A stretch of 64,000 nucleotides of DNA from Phaeobacter sp. G2 (GTDB lineage Bacteria; Pseudomonadota; Alphaproteobacteria; Rhodobacterales; Rhodobacteraceae), in contig CP104100.1 of the NCBI GenBank assembly GCA_025163595.1, positions 3,782,001 to 3,846,000 of the forward strand, given 5' to 3'. Under the pieces are notes generated by a model. That model made no database searches and was not told the DNA's origin. It worked only from the letters and a program-made list of their open reading frames with translations. How positions within the stretch are numbered: position 1 is the stretch's first letter; every line of letters starts with the position of its first letter. The position numbers were made by a program, and so were the translations under genes. Positions 16,833 to 27,191 of the stretch are shown here, in pieces.

Positions 16833-17704
16833 GGTGCTACCTTTGCCTGGCTGCCCGGCGCAAGAGAGGCGACCAAGGCCTCGGCCTGCGCCAGCAGCGT
16901 GATATCAATTCCGGTATGAAAACCGCGCTGTTCAAGAAAAGAGATAAGAGAGGTTGTCGACAGATTGCCTTTGGCGCCGGGCGCATAGGGGCATCCGCCC
17001 AAACCACCCACCGCGCTATCAAAGCTACGAAGCCCCATGTCGAGCGCGACGGCAACATTGTCGAGCGCGCGCCCAGACGTATCATGAAAGTGACCGGCAA
17101 GCGCTTGGGCTGGAACATACTCGACGACAGCCTCAAGCATACGCAGCGTGGCCTCGGGGCTGGCCCGGCCAATGGTGTCGCCCAGGGAAATTTCGTAGCA
17201 CCCCATTTCCTGCATCGCAAATGCGGTGTCGCGCACGGCTTGCGGCTCAACCATGCCGGAATAGGGGCATTCCACCACACATGACACATAGCCACGCAGC
17301 CGAATGCCCGCCTCTTTCGCGGCAACGGCTACAGGTGCAAACCGCTCTAAACTTTCTGCAATGGAACAATTGATGTTCTTCTGGCTGAAAGCTTCCGACG
17401 CGGAACCAAATATCGCGACCTCATCCGCTCCGGCTGCTTTGGCGGCCTCAAACCCTCTTTGGTTGGGGGTCAGAACCGCATAGTCGGTGCCCTCTGCGCG
17501 GGCAATTTGCGCCATCACCTCGGCAGCATCAGAGAGCTGCGGCACCCACTTGGGCGACACAAAGCTGGTGGCCTCAATCTTTTCGAACCCTGCCCGCGAC
17601 AGCAGGTCAATCAAAGCGATCTTCCTGGCGGTGGGGATGAAGCCCGCTTCATTCTGCAGCCCATCACGGGGGCCCACTTCGTATACCCGGACATGATCGG
17701 TCAT
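16829..17704 (-). CDS. hydroxymethylglutaryl-CoA lyase
   Basis: Cleaves HMG-CoA to acetoacetate and acetyl-CoA. The 291-residue protein starts at the ATG at 17704, after GAGGGGC; a longer upstream reading is not needed. It has the DRE-TIM entry YEVGPRDGLQNE at the N-terminus, the metal-binding HFHD at about 200, and the signature GGCPYAPGAKGN with the catalytic cysteine at about 231. Last but one gene of the catabolic transcript, coupled to the hydratase by an overlap. Confidence 0.95.
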   Translation of the reverse strand: MTDHVRVYEVGPRDGLQNEAGFIPTARKIALIDLLSRAGFEKIEATSFVSPKWVPQLSDAAEVMAQIARAEGTDYAVLTPNQRGFEAAKAAGADEVAIFGSASEAFSQKNINCSIAESLERFAPVAVAAKEAGIRLRGYVSCVVECPYSGMVEPQAVRDTAFAMQEMGCYEISLGDTIGRASPEATLRMLEAVVEYVPAQALAGHFHDTSGRALDNVAVALDMGLRSFDSAVGGLGGCPYAPGAKGNLSTTSLISFLEQRGFHTGIDITLLAQAEALVASLAPGSQAKVAP

Positions 17705-17714
17705 CTTTGCCCCC

Positions 17715-19712
17715 TCATTCGGCCGCCAACTCTTCAAAATTGACAAGAACAGACCCGCCCTCAACCGGATCACCAACCGCACAAAGCACCGCTGCGACAG
17801 TGCCCGCACGTGGCGCCAATAGCGAGGTTTCCATCTTCATCGCTTCCATCACACCCAGTTTTGCGCCCTCTTCCACATGATCGCCAACGGCAACGCCCAA
17901 AGCGACAATCGTCCCGGTCATAGGGGCCACGACAACATCGCCAAGATCCGCCGCCATTGCGAGACCGGATCGTGGGTCAGGCAACAGCAGATCGCGCACA
18001 ACGCCACCGCACAACACCGAAACCAAAAGCTCTGCGTTGCGTGTGGCCGTTTGCACCTGCGCCGTGATCAGTGTTTTCGCATCACCAATACGGGCCGTCA
18101 TTTCTGCCCCATCAATTGACAGTTGCGACAGTTTCAACCCGTCGTTCAGATCGTCTGAAAGCGACACCGACCCGTCACCGTGCAGGGTGATCCGACGCTC
18201 GACCACTTCACCGTCATAGACAAAGCGCAGCGCGTGTTCTGCGTGCCCCCAAAGCCGGAAACCGAAATCACGCGCCTTTGGGTCAAGCTTCAGCGCTGCC
18301 AAGGCCGCAAATGCAATATGGGATTCGCTCAACGGCGCGCTGGAGGTCAGCGCTGTCAGGTCGCGCTCGATCACACCGGTGTCAAAGCTGCCGTTGACGA
18401 ACCCGTCATGCTGCGCCAGGGCCGAGAGGAATTCGGCATTGGTGGCTGTGCCCGCGACATGCGTCTCGCCCAGGGCCCGCAGCAACCCATCCAGCGCTTC
18501 GGTGCGGGTAGCTGCGTGGGTGATCACCTTGGCGATCATCGGGTCATAGAACGGGCTGATGCTGTCGCCACTGCGCACGCCTGAATCGTTGCGGGCATGC
18601 TCGCTGAACGCCAGATGTTCCAGCTTACCGGTGGCAGGCAGAAACCCCTTTGATGGGTCTTCTGCATAAAGCCGCGCCTCAAAGGCGTGACCGTTGATCT
18701 GCAACGCATCCTGCGCCAACGGCAGCGGTGCGCCAGCGGCAACATGCAATTGCCATTCAACCAGATCCACACCGGTGATTGCCTCGGTGACCGGGTGTTC
18801 CACCTGTAGGCGGGTATTCATTTCCATGAACCAAAACCCATCCTCCTGCAGCGGACCGGACCCGTCGACGATGAATTCGATGGTGCCGGCGCCGCTATAG
18901 CCGATCGCCTTTGCAGCCGTCACCGCCGCCTCGGTCATGGCCGCGCGCACCTCTGGTGTCATACCCGGCGCGGGTGCTTCCTCGATGACTTTCTGATGGC
19001 GGCGCTGTAGCGAACAGTCGCGTTCAAACAGATGCACGGCACCGCCGTGGTTGTCCCCGAACACCTGCACTTCGATATGGCGTGGCGAGGTAATGAACTT
19101 TTCGATCAGTACATGCGGATCGCCAAAGGACGCCTGCCCTTCGCGCTGCGCCGAGACAAGCGCCTCGGAAAATTCGGCAGGATCGTCGACTTTACGCATC
19201 CCCTTGCCACCGCCGCCAGCGCGCGCCTTGATCAAGACAGGGTAGCCGATTTTTTCAGCCTCCCCGGCAAGGAATGCTGCATCCTGATTGCTGCCCTGGT
19301 AGCCGGGCACCACCGGCACACCGGCCTTGGACATCAGATCCTTGGCTGCGTCTTTCAGGCCCATCGCGCGGATCGCTGCAGCGGAGGGGCCGACAAAGAT
19401 CAAACCGGCGGCATCAACCGCATCAACGAAATCAGGATTTTCCGACAGAAACCCGTAGCCGGGGTGGATCGCCTGCGCACCGGTTGTCAGGGCGGCCTCA
19501 ATTATACGCGCTCCTAGCAGATAGCTTTCGGAAACAGGCGATGGCCCGATGTGAACAGCCTCGTCAGCCATTGCAACATGCATCGCAGCAGCGTCTGCAT
19601 CGGAATAGACCGCAACAGTTGCGATCCCCATTTGACGGGCAGTACGGATGACGCGACAGGCGATTTCGCCACGGTTCGCGATCAGTATTTTAGAGAAGGG
19701 CTTTTTCATCAT
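17715..19712 (-). CDS. methylcrotonyl-CoA carboxylase biotin-containing subunit
   Basis: A 665-residue subunit with an ATP-grasp biotin carboxylase domain (residues 1-450: ILIANRGEIACRVIRTAR, GGGGKGMR, EMNTRLQVEHPVTE) and a C-terminal biotinyl domain with VMEAMKMET, the lysine at about 628. Partner of the downstream-named carboxyltransferase encoded just upstream. The start codon ATG at 19712 overlaps the stop of that gene; a GTG one codon earlier is possible. Homologous to propionyl- and geranyl-CoA carboxylases, but the HMG-CoA lyase context favours methylcrotonyl-CoA. Confidence 0.92.
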   Translation of the reverse strand: MMKKPFSKILIANRGEIACRVIRTARQMGIATVAVYSDADAAAMHVAMADEAVHIGPSPVSESYLLGARIIEAALTTGAQAIHPGYGFLSENPDFVDAVDAAGLIFVGPSAAAIRAMGLKDAAKDLMSKAGVPVVPGYQGSNQDAAFLAGEAEKIGYPVLIKARAGGGGKGMRKVDDPAEFSEALVSAQREGQASFGDPHVLIEKFITSPRHIEVQVFGDNHGGAVHLFERDCSLQRRHQKVIEEAPAPGMTPEVRAAMTEAAVTAAKAIGYSGAGTIEFIVDGSGPLQEDGFWFMEMNTRLQVEHPVTEAITGVDLVEWQLHVAAGAPLPLAQDALQINGHAFEARLYAEDPSKGFLPATGKLEHLAFSEHARNDSGVRSGDSISPFYDPMIAKVITHAATRTEALDGLLRALGETHVAGTATNAEFLSALAQHDGFVNGSFDTGVIERDLTALTSSAPLSESHIAFAALAALKLDPKARDFGFRLWGHAEHALRFVYDGEVVERRITLHGDGSVSLSDDLNDGLKLSQLSIDGAEMTARIGDAKTLITAQVQTATRNAELLVSVLCGGVVRDLLLPDPRSGLAMAADLGDVVVAPMTGTIVALGVAVGDHVEEGAKLGVMEAMKMETSLLAPRAGTVAAVLCAVGDPVEGGSVLVNFEELAAE

Positions 19713-21319
19713 CACATCCTGAACAGGCCAAATTTGGTATCTTCGACAGGCGCATTCAGTGCGGCCCGAAGCGAGAGAGAGACAACTTCGCGGGTGTTTC
19801 GCGGATCAATGATCCCATCATCCCACAGCCGCGCCGAGGCATAGAGCGGCTGGGACTGGCGCTCGAACATGTCGATTGTGGGTTGCTTGAAATCGGCTTC
19901 TTCTTCAGCCGACCAGGTACCGCCCTTGGCCTCGATTGCAGCGCGGCGCACATCGGCCAGAACGCCCGAAGCCTGCGCGCCGCCCATCACGGAGATCCGC
20001 GCATTCGGCCAGGTCCAGACAAAGCGGGGTCCAAACGCCCGCCCGCACATGCCGTAGTTGCCCGCCCCGTAAGAGCCGCCAATGATCACGGTGACCTTGG
20101 GAACCGAGGCCGTCGACACCGCCGTCACCAGTTTGGCACCGTCTTTGGCAATGCCGCCCGCTTCGTATTTCGAGCCGACCATAAAACCTGTGATATTCTG
20201 CAAGAACAGCAGCGGGATTTTCCGCTGGCAGCACAGCTCGATAAAATGTGCGCCCTTGGTCGAACTTTCCGAGAACAGCACACCATTGTTGGCGATTATG
20301 CCGACTGGCACGCCGTCGATATGCGCAAAGCCGGTGATCAGGGTTGTGCCATAGCGCGGTTTGAATTCGGCGAAATCCGAGCCATCAACCAGACGGGCGA
20401 TGATTTCGCGCACATCATAGGGCGTTTTGTCATTGGCCGGAACCACACCCATCACATCCTCGGGCGGGTACAGCGGTGCTTTAGGCTTTTTGAAATCGAC
20501 GGTCGGGCGCGCAACCGGGCCCAGATGGCTGATGATTTCGCGCGCCAGAGCCAGCGCATGGCGATCATCATCGGCAAGGTAGTCCGCCACACCAGACAGC
20601 CGCGTGTGGGTGTCCCCCCCTCCCAGCGTTTCAGCATCAATGATTTCGCCCGTGGCCACCTTGACCAACGGCGGACCTGCCAGAAAAATCGTGCCCTGCT
20701 CGCGCACAATGATGGTTTGATCGCTCATAGCTGGAACATAGGCACCGCCAGCGGTACAGGACCCCATCACAACAGAGATCTGCGCAATGCCCTTTGCGCT
20801 CATCCGGGACTGATTGAAAAAGATCCGCCCAAAGTGATCGCGGTCTGGGAAGACCTCATCCTGATTATTCAGGTTCGCACCGCCAGAATCGACAAGGTAG
20901 ATACAAGGCAGATGGTTTTCCTCGGCGATTTCCTGTGCGCGCAGGTGCTTTTTCACCGTCATGGGGAAGTATGTGCCGCCTTTGACCGTCGCGTCATTGC
21001 ACAGGATCATGCAATCGCGCCCTTCGACGCGACCGATCCCGGCGATTGCCCCCGCCGAGGGCACTTCGTCATTATAGAGACCCGAGGCCGCAAACAGCCC
21101 GACCTCAAGAAACGGTGATCCAGGATCCAGCAGCCCGGCAATTCTGTCCCGCGGCAAAAGTTTGCCCCGCGCGACATGGCGCGACCTTGAGGATTCAGAA
21201 CCGCCGGTGACAATACGCGCCGCTTCGGTTGCAATCTTTGCGTATTGCGCCTCCATGGATGCTGCATTCTCAAGAAACTCTGCAGAGGACGGCACCTGAC
21301 TGCTTTGCAATATCGTCAT
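19712..21319 (-). CDS. methylcrotonyl-CoA carboxylase carboxyltransferase subunit
   Basis: A 535-residue carboxyltransferase of the acyl-CoA carboxylase beta family. Crotonase-like halves carry [32 protein letters not shown] and the [15 protein letters not shown] oxyanion region. [13 protein letters not shown] is typical of methylcrotonyl-CoA and geranyl-CoA enzymes. With the biotin subunit it makes 3-methylglutaconyl-CoA. Confidence 0.93.
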   Translation of the reverse strand: MTILQSSQVPSSAEFLENAASMEAQYAKIATEAARIVTGGSESSRSRHVARGKLLPRDRIAGLLDPGSPFLEVGLFAASGLYNDEVPSAGAIAGIGRVEGRDCMILCNDATVKGGTYFPMTVKKHLRAQEIAEENHLPCIYLVDSGGANLNNQDEVFPDRDHFGRIFFNQSRMSAKGIAQISVVMGSCTAGGAYVPAMSDQTIIVREQGTIFLAGPPLVKVATGEIIDAETLGGGDTHTRLSGVADYLADDDRHALALAREIISHLGPVARPTVDFKKPKAPLYPPEDVMGVVPANDKTPYDVREIIARLVDGSDFAEFKPRYGTTLITGFAHIDGVPVGIIANNGVLFSESSTKGAHFIELCCQRKIPLLFLQNITGFMVGSKYEAGGIAKDGAKLVTAVSTASVPKVTVIIGGSYGAGNYGMCGRAFGPRFVWTWPNARISVMGGAQASGVLADVRRAAIEAKGGTWSAEEEADFKQPTIDMFERQSQPLYASARLWDDGIIDPRNTREVVSLSLRAALNAPVEDTKFGLFRM

Positions 21320-21395
21320 TTCGCTTCTTTCTTCTCGTTTTCGCAGGTGAGACTGGCGCCCTGCGATGATAAAATCGGAACGTCGCGGCTGAAGG

Positions 21396-22685
21396 TCAGC
21401 TGCTCATAAGTTCCGGCAGGAACAGGGTGATCGACGGGAAGGCCAGCAGCAGGATCAGCACGACAACTTCCATCCCGAGGAAGGGCAGAACCCCCTTGAA
21501 GATGGTTTTGAGCGGCACCTTGGTTTGCGCTGATGCCACATAGGCATTGAGCCCCAACGGCGGTGTCAAAAGACCAATTTCGACCGTCTTGGTCACCACG
21601 ATGCCGAACCAGACCGGATTGCAATCCAGCGCCATCGCCGTTGGAAAGGCCAGCGGCATCGCCAGGGACAAAATGGCAAGCTGATCCATGAACATGCCCA
21701 TGACCAGCAGGGCCAGAATGATAATCCCAATGATGACTTCACGCGGCATGTCGGTGGTCGCCACAAATTCAAGCAGGCTGTGGGTGATGCGGGTAAAGGC
21801 AAGGTAGTTGGAGAAAATCGCCGAACAGGCGATGATGGTGACAATCATCACTGTTGCCCGGATTGCACTGCTGACCGAGCGGTTGAATTGGACAAAACTC
21901 AATGTGCGTTGCGCCAGCACGATCACCAGCGATCCCATTACGCCCAGGGCTGCCGCCTCGGATGGGGATGCAATGCCACCGTAAATTGCGCCAATGACAG
22001 CAAACATCAACAACACCATCGGCAAAACGTGTCGGCTTTGCTTGACGGCTTTGACCAAGACAAAGGGTTCGCCTTTGGGGGCCTGATCAGTGGTATGCGC
22101 GATGATCTTGATCACAACGCCCAGGCCACATGCCGTCAAAAGGCCTGGAATGATCCCGGCGATGAACAATTTACCGATCGAAGTTTCGGTCAGCACGCCA
22201 TAAACCACCAACACGATCGAGGGTGGCACAACCACTGCCAGGGTTCCGCCCACACTCACAACAGCAGCAGCCAGCCGGTCGGAGTAATTATGGCGACGCA
22301 TCTCTGGAAAGGCCGAGGCAGACATCGCAGCCGTCGAGGCAGTCGAGCTGCCAACCAGCGCTGCAAGCAGCACAGAAGCACCAACCGTCGCGATGGCCAG
22401 GCCGCCCTTGAAATGGCCAACCCAGGACTGGCAGGCTATGATTGCACGCCGCGTGACGTCACCAGCAGTCAGAAGTTCAGCCATCAGGATAAACAAGGGG
22501 ATCGCAACCAAGATGAACGAGGCAGACGAGTCAAAGAACGTCCGTTCCAACACCGCCAGTGCAGGGCGAACCCCAAGCTGAGCCGCGAGGCCGAATGTGC
22601 CGGCAATGCCCATGGCAAAGGCGATCGGCACCCGTGCTGCCATAAGAACGGCCAGAAGAATGAGGATGACAAAAAAGGTAAGCAT
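21396..22685 (-). CDS. dctM: TRAP transporter large permease (DctM family)
   Basis: A 429-residue protein with about twelve membrane helices and DctM landmarks: [14 protein letters not shown] near the start, [20 protein letters not shown] and [10 protein letters not shown] in the middle, and [15 protein letters not shown] near the end. Couples sodium flux to solute import with the small permease and binding protein encoded upstream. It is separated from dctP by 75 bp containing a hairpin. Confidence 0.93.
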   Translation of the reverse strand: MLTFFVILILLAVLMAARVPIAFAMGIAGTFGLAAQLGVRPALAVLERTFFDSSASFILVAIPLFILMAELLTAGDVTRRAIIACQSWVGHFKGGLAIATVGASVLLAALVGSSTASTAAMSASAFPEMRRHNYSDRLAAAVVSVGGTLAVVVPPSIVLVVYGVLTETSIGKLFIAGIIPGLLTACGLGVVIKIIAHTTDQAPKGEPFVLVKAVKQSRHVLPMVLLMFAVIGAIYGGIASPSEAAALGVMGSLVIVLAQRTLSFVQFNRSVSSAIRATVMIVTIIACSAIFSNYLAFTRITHSLLEFVATTDMPREVIIGIIILALLVMGMFMDQLAILSLAMPLAFPTAMALDCNPVWFGIVVTKTVEIGLLTPPLGLNAYVASAQTKVPLKTIFKGVLPFLGMEVVVLILLLAFPSITLFLPELMSS

Positions 22686-22713
22686 CTAGGTAACCTGCGC
22701 TCCGTAAGTGGCA

Positions 22714-22735
22714 GGCGGTCGCCGAAACGGCCGCC
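22714..22735 (-). other. intercistronic hairpin between dctP and dctM
   Basis: GGCGG and CCGCC arms plus CCG and CGG enclose AAA, with a 3-base bulge. No T-run. It could let more dctP than dctM be made, as is common for binding-protein genes. Confidence 0.4.
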
Positions 22736-22760
22736 CGGTTATGTGTTTTGGAACGTGGAT

Positions 22761-23762
22761 TTATTCGCCGGTCAGTGCGCGATAGGTCGCGAGCACGGCG
22801 GAGGCTTTGTCATCCTGAAGACGTTCGGCCCAATCAAGGCTGACAGCCTGCAAAGCATCTGAAATCGACGCCAGCTCTTCTTCGCTGAACGCATAGGTGT
22901 CGATGCCTTCTGCCTTCCACTCTTCGATCAAGCCCTCAACCGAGGCATCCTGCGCCTGCGCGACGCGTGTGGCGCTTTCATTGCCAAGCTCAAGCATCGT
23001 CGCCCTTACATCAGCCGGCTGAGCATCGAACAGTTCAGAGCGCACCACCATGATAAAGCTGTAGCCGCCAAAGGACCCATTGGTGGAAATATGGCTGACC
23101 ACCTCGTTCAACTTGTAGCCCGGAACCGAGGCAAGCGGGAACAAGACGGAATCCAGCCGCCCACGTTCAACTGCAGTGTAGACCTCGGGGCCCGGAATAG
23201 AGATGCCAACTCCGCCAAGCGCGCGTGCGGTCATCGCCTGGGTCGACCCAGAGGTGCGCACATCAAGACCTGCCCAATTAGCGGGCATTCCCAGCCGCGA
23301 TTTGGCCAGCACCTGATAGGGCGGCAAAACAAAGCCGAAGATAGGTGTCACGCCAGCCGCAAGGATTTCTTCGCGCAGGGGGCCGTTTGCCAGCATCTTT
23401 TGCAGGGTCGCAGTCCCCTGTACCGCAGAGCTGTAGTAGCCCGGCAGACCCACAACCGAATTCAGCGGCAAGGCGTCAGCGTGATAAGACGCGCCAAGCA
23501 GGGCAGCATCCAGAATGCCATTGTTCACGGCATCCAGCTGCGCTTTGGATTTCGCCGCCTGTTGCGAGGGGAAATGTTCAAATGTAATTGCGCCGTCCGT
23601 CGCCTGGGTCACGGCCTCCATCCATTTTACCGTTCCCTCGATGGAAACGATATGGCTGGTCGACTGAAAGTCACCCAACCGCAGCGTTTCCGCCTGGGCT
23701 GACAAACCAGCAAATGCAAATGCACCTGCGACAACTGCCAAGAGTTTATTCGTATGTTTCAT
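22761..23762 (-). CDS. dctP: TRAP transporter solute-binding protein (DctP family)
   Basis: A 333-residue periplasmic protein starting at the ATG at 23762 behind GGGAGGAG, with a signal peptide ending SAQA. The DctP-type carboxylate-binding arginine is in the segment LDVRTSGSTQ, so an organic acid is the likely ligand. It is 1 bp from the dctQ stop. Context with methylcrotonyl-CoA carboxylase genes suggests a branched short-chain acid; this is inference. Confidence 0.9.
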   Translation of the reverse strand: MKHTNKLLAVVAGAFAFAGLSAQAETLRLGDFQSTSHIVSIEGTVKWMEAVTQATDGAITFEHFPSQQAAKSKAQLDAVNNGILDAALLGASYHADALPLNSVVGLPGYYSSAVQGTATLQKMLANGPLREEILAAGVTPIFGFVLPPYQVLAKSRLGMPANWAGLDVRTSGSTQAMTARALGGVGISIPGPEVYTAVERGRLDSVLFPLASVPGYKLNEVVSHISTNGSFGGYSFIMVVRSELFDAQPADVRATMLELGNESATRVAQAQDASVEGLIEEWKAEGIDTYAFSEEELASISDALQAVSLDWAERLQDDKASAVLATYRALTGE

Positions 23763-23763
23763 T

Positions 23764-24279
23764 TCATTCTCCTCCCATTGAATTTGTTGTGCGCTCAAGC
23801 AGGGGTTCTGAATTGAACGCATCGTAGAGCAGCCGCAGAAGCAACACGCTGCATCCCAAAGGGATAACGGCGTAGGCCCAGCCAAGCGGCCAATCGATGG
23901 CCCCGTATTCGACATCACCATGCAGGATTGCTTTGAGGGCAAATTTGCCGGACATCCACGTGACTGCAGCAAAGAAAACCGCAGGCAAAAGCAGACGTAA
24001 TTTGGTGACAATCGGATCGAGAGCGCCGGGTAGGTGTTGCGGCATGAAATCCAGCGCCAGATGCCCCCCATCGCGAAAAACCCGCGACAGGGACAGGGTG
24101 GCAAGAGCCGGCATCAAGTAGAGCTCGGTCAGTTCAAACTGGATCTGCACCGGCCTGTTGAAGAAAAGCCGGAGCAGAATATCCGCATTGATCAGCGCCG
24201 CGACGGCGACGAGGCCGAGGCACCCTCCGAGATGAAGGGTATCCTCGATTTTTATCAGAAGTTTTTCCAGTAGTTTCAA
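23764..24279 (-). CDS. dctQ: TRAP transporter small permease (DctQ family)
   Basis: A four-helix membrane protein of about 171 residues. No ATG or GTG start fits between the upstream stop and the first helix; the TTG at 24279, placed 5 nt after GGGGAGG, is the best start and gives KLLEKLLIKIEDTLH ahead of the first helix. Family landmarks are ELTELYLMPALATLSLS and FRDGGHLALDF. Part of the same transporter as dctP and dctM. Confidence 0.85.
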   Translation of the reverse strand: MKLLEKLLIKIEDTLHLGGCLGLVAVAALINADILLRLFFNRPVQIQFELTELYLMPALATLSLSRVFRDGGHLALDFMPQHLPGALDPIVTKLRLLLPAVFFAAVTWMSGKFALKAILHGDVEYGAIDWPLGWAYAVIPLGCSVLLLRLLYDAFNSEPLLERTTNSMGGE

Positions 24280-24313
24280 CGGTGCCTCCCCAGCAGTTGA
24301 ATCGTGGTAGACC

Positions 24314-25450
24314 TCAGCGTTTTGGCAGTTCGACGATTGCCGTACCAACAGCTGACATTTCGCCATCTTGCTGCTCTGCACGCTGCTTGATTTCCAGCAG
24401 GTAACGCCCATCTTCCTCAAACTTACGGATGACGCGACCGTGGATCAGGATGATGTCCCCCTCGGGGTTGTGACGGCGCACTTCGCAGGTGGATTTTGCC
24501 AAGAACCCATCATCACCCATCCAGTTGGTGACCTGATGTGTCAGCCATGATGTGCGCTCAGGGCCGTAGTCATAAGCACCCGGTGCACCAACCTCGAGGG
24601 CAAATTCTTCTTCCCAGTGCACCCGCTCGGGGCAATCGGGGATACCGAATTTGTTCTTTGGGCCGGCGCTGGGGTGTTTCTGCTGCAGCTGCCAGGCCAG
24701 TTTGTTGGCGCGGATATAGAGACCGCCCCACCCCTGCGCATAGGCAATAAAGCCGGTGGCTGTCATCGGGCCCTTGACCATTGTCGGCAGTTCGTCGCCT
24801 TCGTTGACGTCATCCCAATAGCGGGTTTCGGCACCGCGGATGGTTTCCTGCTCATAATACTTGTAGAATTCCTGAAGCTCCGCATCGGTCCAGACCTTGC
24901 GACCGTTCTTTTTGGCCTCGGTATACTTGGTGCCGTTTTCGCGCGCCTGATCGCGGTCGGTACGGAAACACCAGCTGTCGGCCTCAGCCAGCATTTCGCC
25001 AGTTTTCGCATCATAGAAATCGACGTGATAGATCTGCTGGATCGCCTTGCCAGCAAAACGGGTGTCATGCTCGATCAAGTCTTTCAGATAGGCCTCAGTG
25101 TGGAACTCGGTGTTGCGCAGGATTGGCTTGTGCCATGTCCAGTTTGCCCCCGACCACATAGCGTGTACGCCCGGCAGGCCGCCAACATAGCCAGAAATGA
25201 TCCGGCTGGTCGAAAACAGAAAGCTGGGCAGCGCCAGAACATCACCGTATTTGGTGGTCTTGGCATAGTCGGGATCACACCACAGCGGGTTATCGTCGCC
25301 AATGCCGTGGGCATAGTGGCGGATATTGTCGCGGGTGGCTTCATAGCACCAAGGCTCAACCGTTCTTTCGATCTTTACGCCAACGCGTTTGCGCAGATCT
25401 TCCAGACCTTCATCGGTAATTTTCGGAAACTTCCGTGTCATGTCGTTCAT
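24314..25450 (-). CDS. FAS1-like dehydratase / MaoC-type protein
   Basis: A 378-residue protein of the FAS1-like dehydratase (MaoC N-terminal) type, with two hot-dog-like halves. The active-site-like segment YAHGIGDDNPLWCDP (about 47-61) matches the D-x4-H hydratase motif region of R-specific hydratases. It probably hydrates or dehydrates an acyl-CoA of the pathway. Lies 34 bp before dctQ and 35 bp after the acyl-CoA synthetase. Confidence 0.8.
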   Translation of the reverse strand: MNDMTRKFPKITDEGLEDLRKRVGVKIERTVEPWCYEATRDNIRHYAHGIGDDNPLWCDPDYAKTTKYGDVLALPSFLFSTSRIISGYVGGLPGVHAMWSGANWTWHKPILRNTEFHTEAYLKDLIEHDTRFAGKAIQQIYHVDFYDAKTGEMLAEADSWCFRTDRDQARENGTKYTEAKKNGRKVWTDAELQEFYKYYEQETIRGAETRYWDDVNEGDELPTMVKGPMTATGFIAYAQGWGGLYIRANKLAWQLQQKHPSAGPKNKFGIPDCPERVHWEEEFALEVGAPGAYDYGPERTSWLTHQVTNWMGDDGFLAKSTCEVRRHNPEGDIILIHGRVIRKFEEDGRYLLEIKQRAEQQDGEMSAVGTAIVELPKR

Positions 25451-25485
25451 CTTCTTCTCCTTGATGTATGGGGGGGCGGGTCGGA

Positions 25486-27045
25486 TTATTCCGCGGCCGC
25501 CAGTTTTTCAGCTTCCTGATCTCTCAGAACTTTGCGGTTCACTTTCCCGGCCGGCGTCTTTGGCAGGTCAGTGACAAATTCGATTTGACGGGGGTATTCG
25601 TGGCGGGCGAGCCTGGAGCGCACATGGTCCTGAATGCTTTGGGCCAGGTCGGGCGTCTCATCTCCCTTGAGGATGATATAGGCCTTGACCACCAGCCCGC
25701 GCAGCGCGTCGGGGGTGCCGATGACCGCGCATTCGGAAACAGCCGGATGGCTCAGCACCGCATCTTCGACCTCGACCGCGCCGATTGTCCAACCCGCTGA
25801 AATGATCACGTCATCTGCCCGACCGCCGTGGTAGAAATAGCCATCGGCATCAACGCGGCCCATATCCTTGGTCTGGAACCACTGACCGCGTTTCTTGACC
25901 ATCAGTTCGCCGGTTTCGTCGGGATCCGCAGCCGACCCGTCCGGTCGCTGCACCTCCACTTCGACGCCGGGCACAGCCTTGCCCATGGCGCCATCGCGCA
26001 CTTCCAGATCATCGGCACCGGGATAGTTGGCGATAATGACGCCAATTTCGGTGGTGCCGTACATCGAACGTACCTTGGTGCCAAAAACCTGCTCAACGTA
26101 GGTCGCGGTTTCCGAGTCGATCGGCTCGCCGGTAAAGGACAGCTTGTCAAAAGAATAGGTGAAGCTCTCGGCTTCGCCAGAATTGCGCATCATCCGGTAA
26201 TGCGTTGCCGCAGCGGTCAGGTTGGTGATGCGAAAATCATGCAAGGCCCGTAGCAGGCGCACGGCATCAAATTTGCCGCTGAATGTGCCCGTCGACACGC
26301 CCATCGCCATCGGCGCAAGTGTGCCGTGCCACAAACCATGGCCCCAGGCAGGCGAAGACGGGCAGAAGAAACGATCTCCGGGGCGAATGCCCGTCGCATA
26401 AAGCGCCGCGACCATCAGCGTTACAATCGACTGGTGGCTGTGTTTGACAGCGGCAGGCAATGCACGGGTGGTGCCCGAGGTATATTGCAAAACCGCCAGA
26501 TCGCTGCCCGCAGTGGTGCAGTTGTAAGATGCGGGCAGATCGTTCAGCCCCTCCAGGAAATTCTGATCAACCACGGTGACATTTTCGGCGCCACCCGCAA
26601 CCGCATCGGGGGCCTTTTCGCAATTGGTCAAGAACACTGCAGGCTGGCAATCACCGACACGCAGACGAATGCCATCCGGCCCGAACAACGAGAACATTGG
26701 CACCGCGACCGCGCCGCTTTTGATTACACCGAACATTGCAGCATAGAAGGCCAGAGAGGGTTCGATCATCACGGCGACACGGTCGCCTTTCTTGATACCC
26801 TTGGCGTCCAGATAGTGCGCGATCTGCGACGAACGGCGTGACACCTCTTCGAAGGTCAGAATTTCGTCAGCCCCGTCAGAATGCGCGATCCGAAGCGCCA
26901 CGTTGTCCCCGTCGACGTGCCGATCAAGGCATTCATGGGCAATGTTGAACTGCGCTCTATCGCCGTCGAACAACTCCCAAAGCTTCTCTTTCGAGTATTG
27001 CTTTTGAGCGTCCGAATAGGACGTGAATTCCGTCAAGCGGGTCAT
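25486..27045 (-). CDS. acyl-CoA synthetase (AMP-binding)
   Basis: An adenylate-forming enzyme of 519 residues that activates an acid to its CoA ester. The start at 27045 is chosen because GGGGAGGAG lies six bases upstream. The first ATP loop reads TSGTTRALPAAVKHSH rather than the usual TSGTTGxPKG; YGTTEIG, KDMGRVDADGYFYHGGRADD and the C-terminal lysine in PAGKVNRK are all present. The substrate is not evident; it opens the catabolic operon and is divergent from the IclR regulator. Confidence 0.88.
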   Translation of the reverse strand: MTRLTEFTSYSDAQKQYSKEKLWELFDGDRAQFNIAHECLDRHVDGDNVALRIAHSDGADEILTFEEVSRRSSQIAHYLDAKGIKKGDRVAVMIEPSLAFYAAMFGVIKSGAVAVPMFSLFGPDGIRLRVGDCQPAVFLTNCEKAPDAVAGGAENVTVVDQNFLEGLNDLPASYNCTTAGSDLAVLQYTSGTTRALPAAVKHSHQSIVTLMVAALYATGIRPGDRFFCPSSPAWGHGLWHGTLAPMAMGVSTGTFSGKFDAVRLLRALHDFRITNLTAAATHYRMMRNSGEAESFTYSFDKLSFTGEPIDSETATYVEQVFGTKVRSMYGTTEIGVIIANYPGADDLEVRDGAMGKAVPGVEVEVQRPDGSAADPDETGELMVKKRGQWFQTKDMGRVDADGYFYHGGRADDVIISAGWTIGAVEVEDAVLSHPAVSECAVIGTPDALRGLVVKAYIILKGDETPDLAQSIQDHVRSRLARHEYPRQIEFVTDLPKTPAGKVNRKVLRDQEAEKLAAAE

Positions 27046-27128
27046 CCCCATCTCCTCCCCAAAATTTTCAGCAGGCCCCCAAGAAGGTGTGCCCTGGCTC
27101 GTTGACAAGGGTAAGGATAGCGATCATC

Positions 27129-27169
27129 TATTGTCAATATGGTGTTACTATTGTATATAGACAACAATA
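27129..27169. promoter_or_regulatory. likely operator between acyl-CoA synthetase and IclR genes
   Basis: An AT-rich stretch unlike the surrounding DNA. TATTGTCAATA (27129-27139) is a perfect 5-1-5 palindrome; TATTGT (27149) and ACAATA (27164) form a second, spaced inverted repeat. IclR proteins often bind palindromes in such divergent regions. Confidence 0.5.
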
Positions 27170-27191
27170 TGACATTGAAAAGAGGCCTGAA

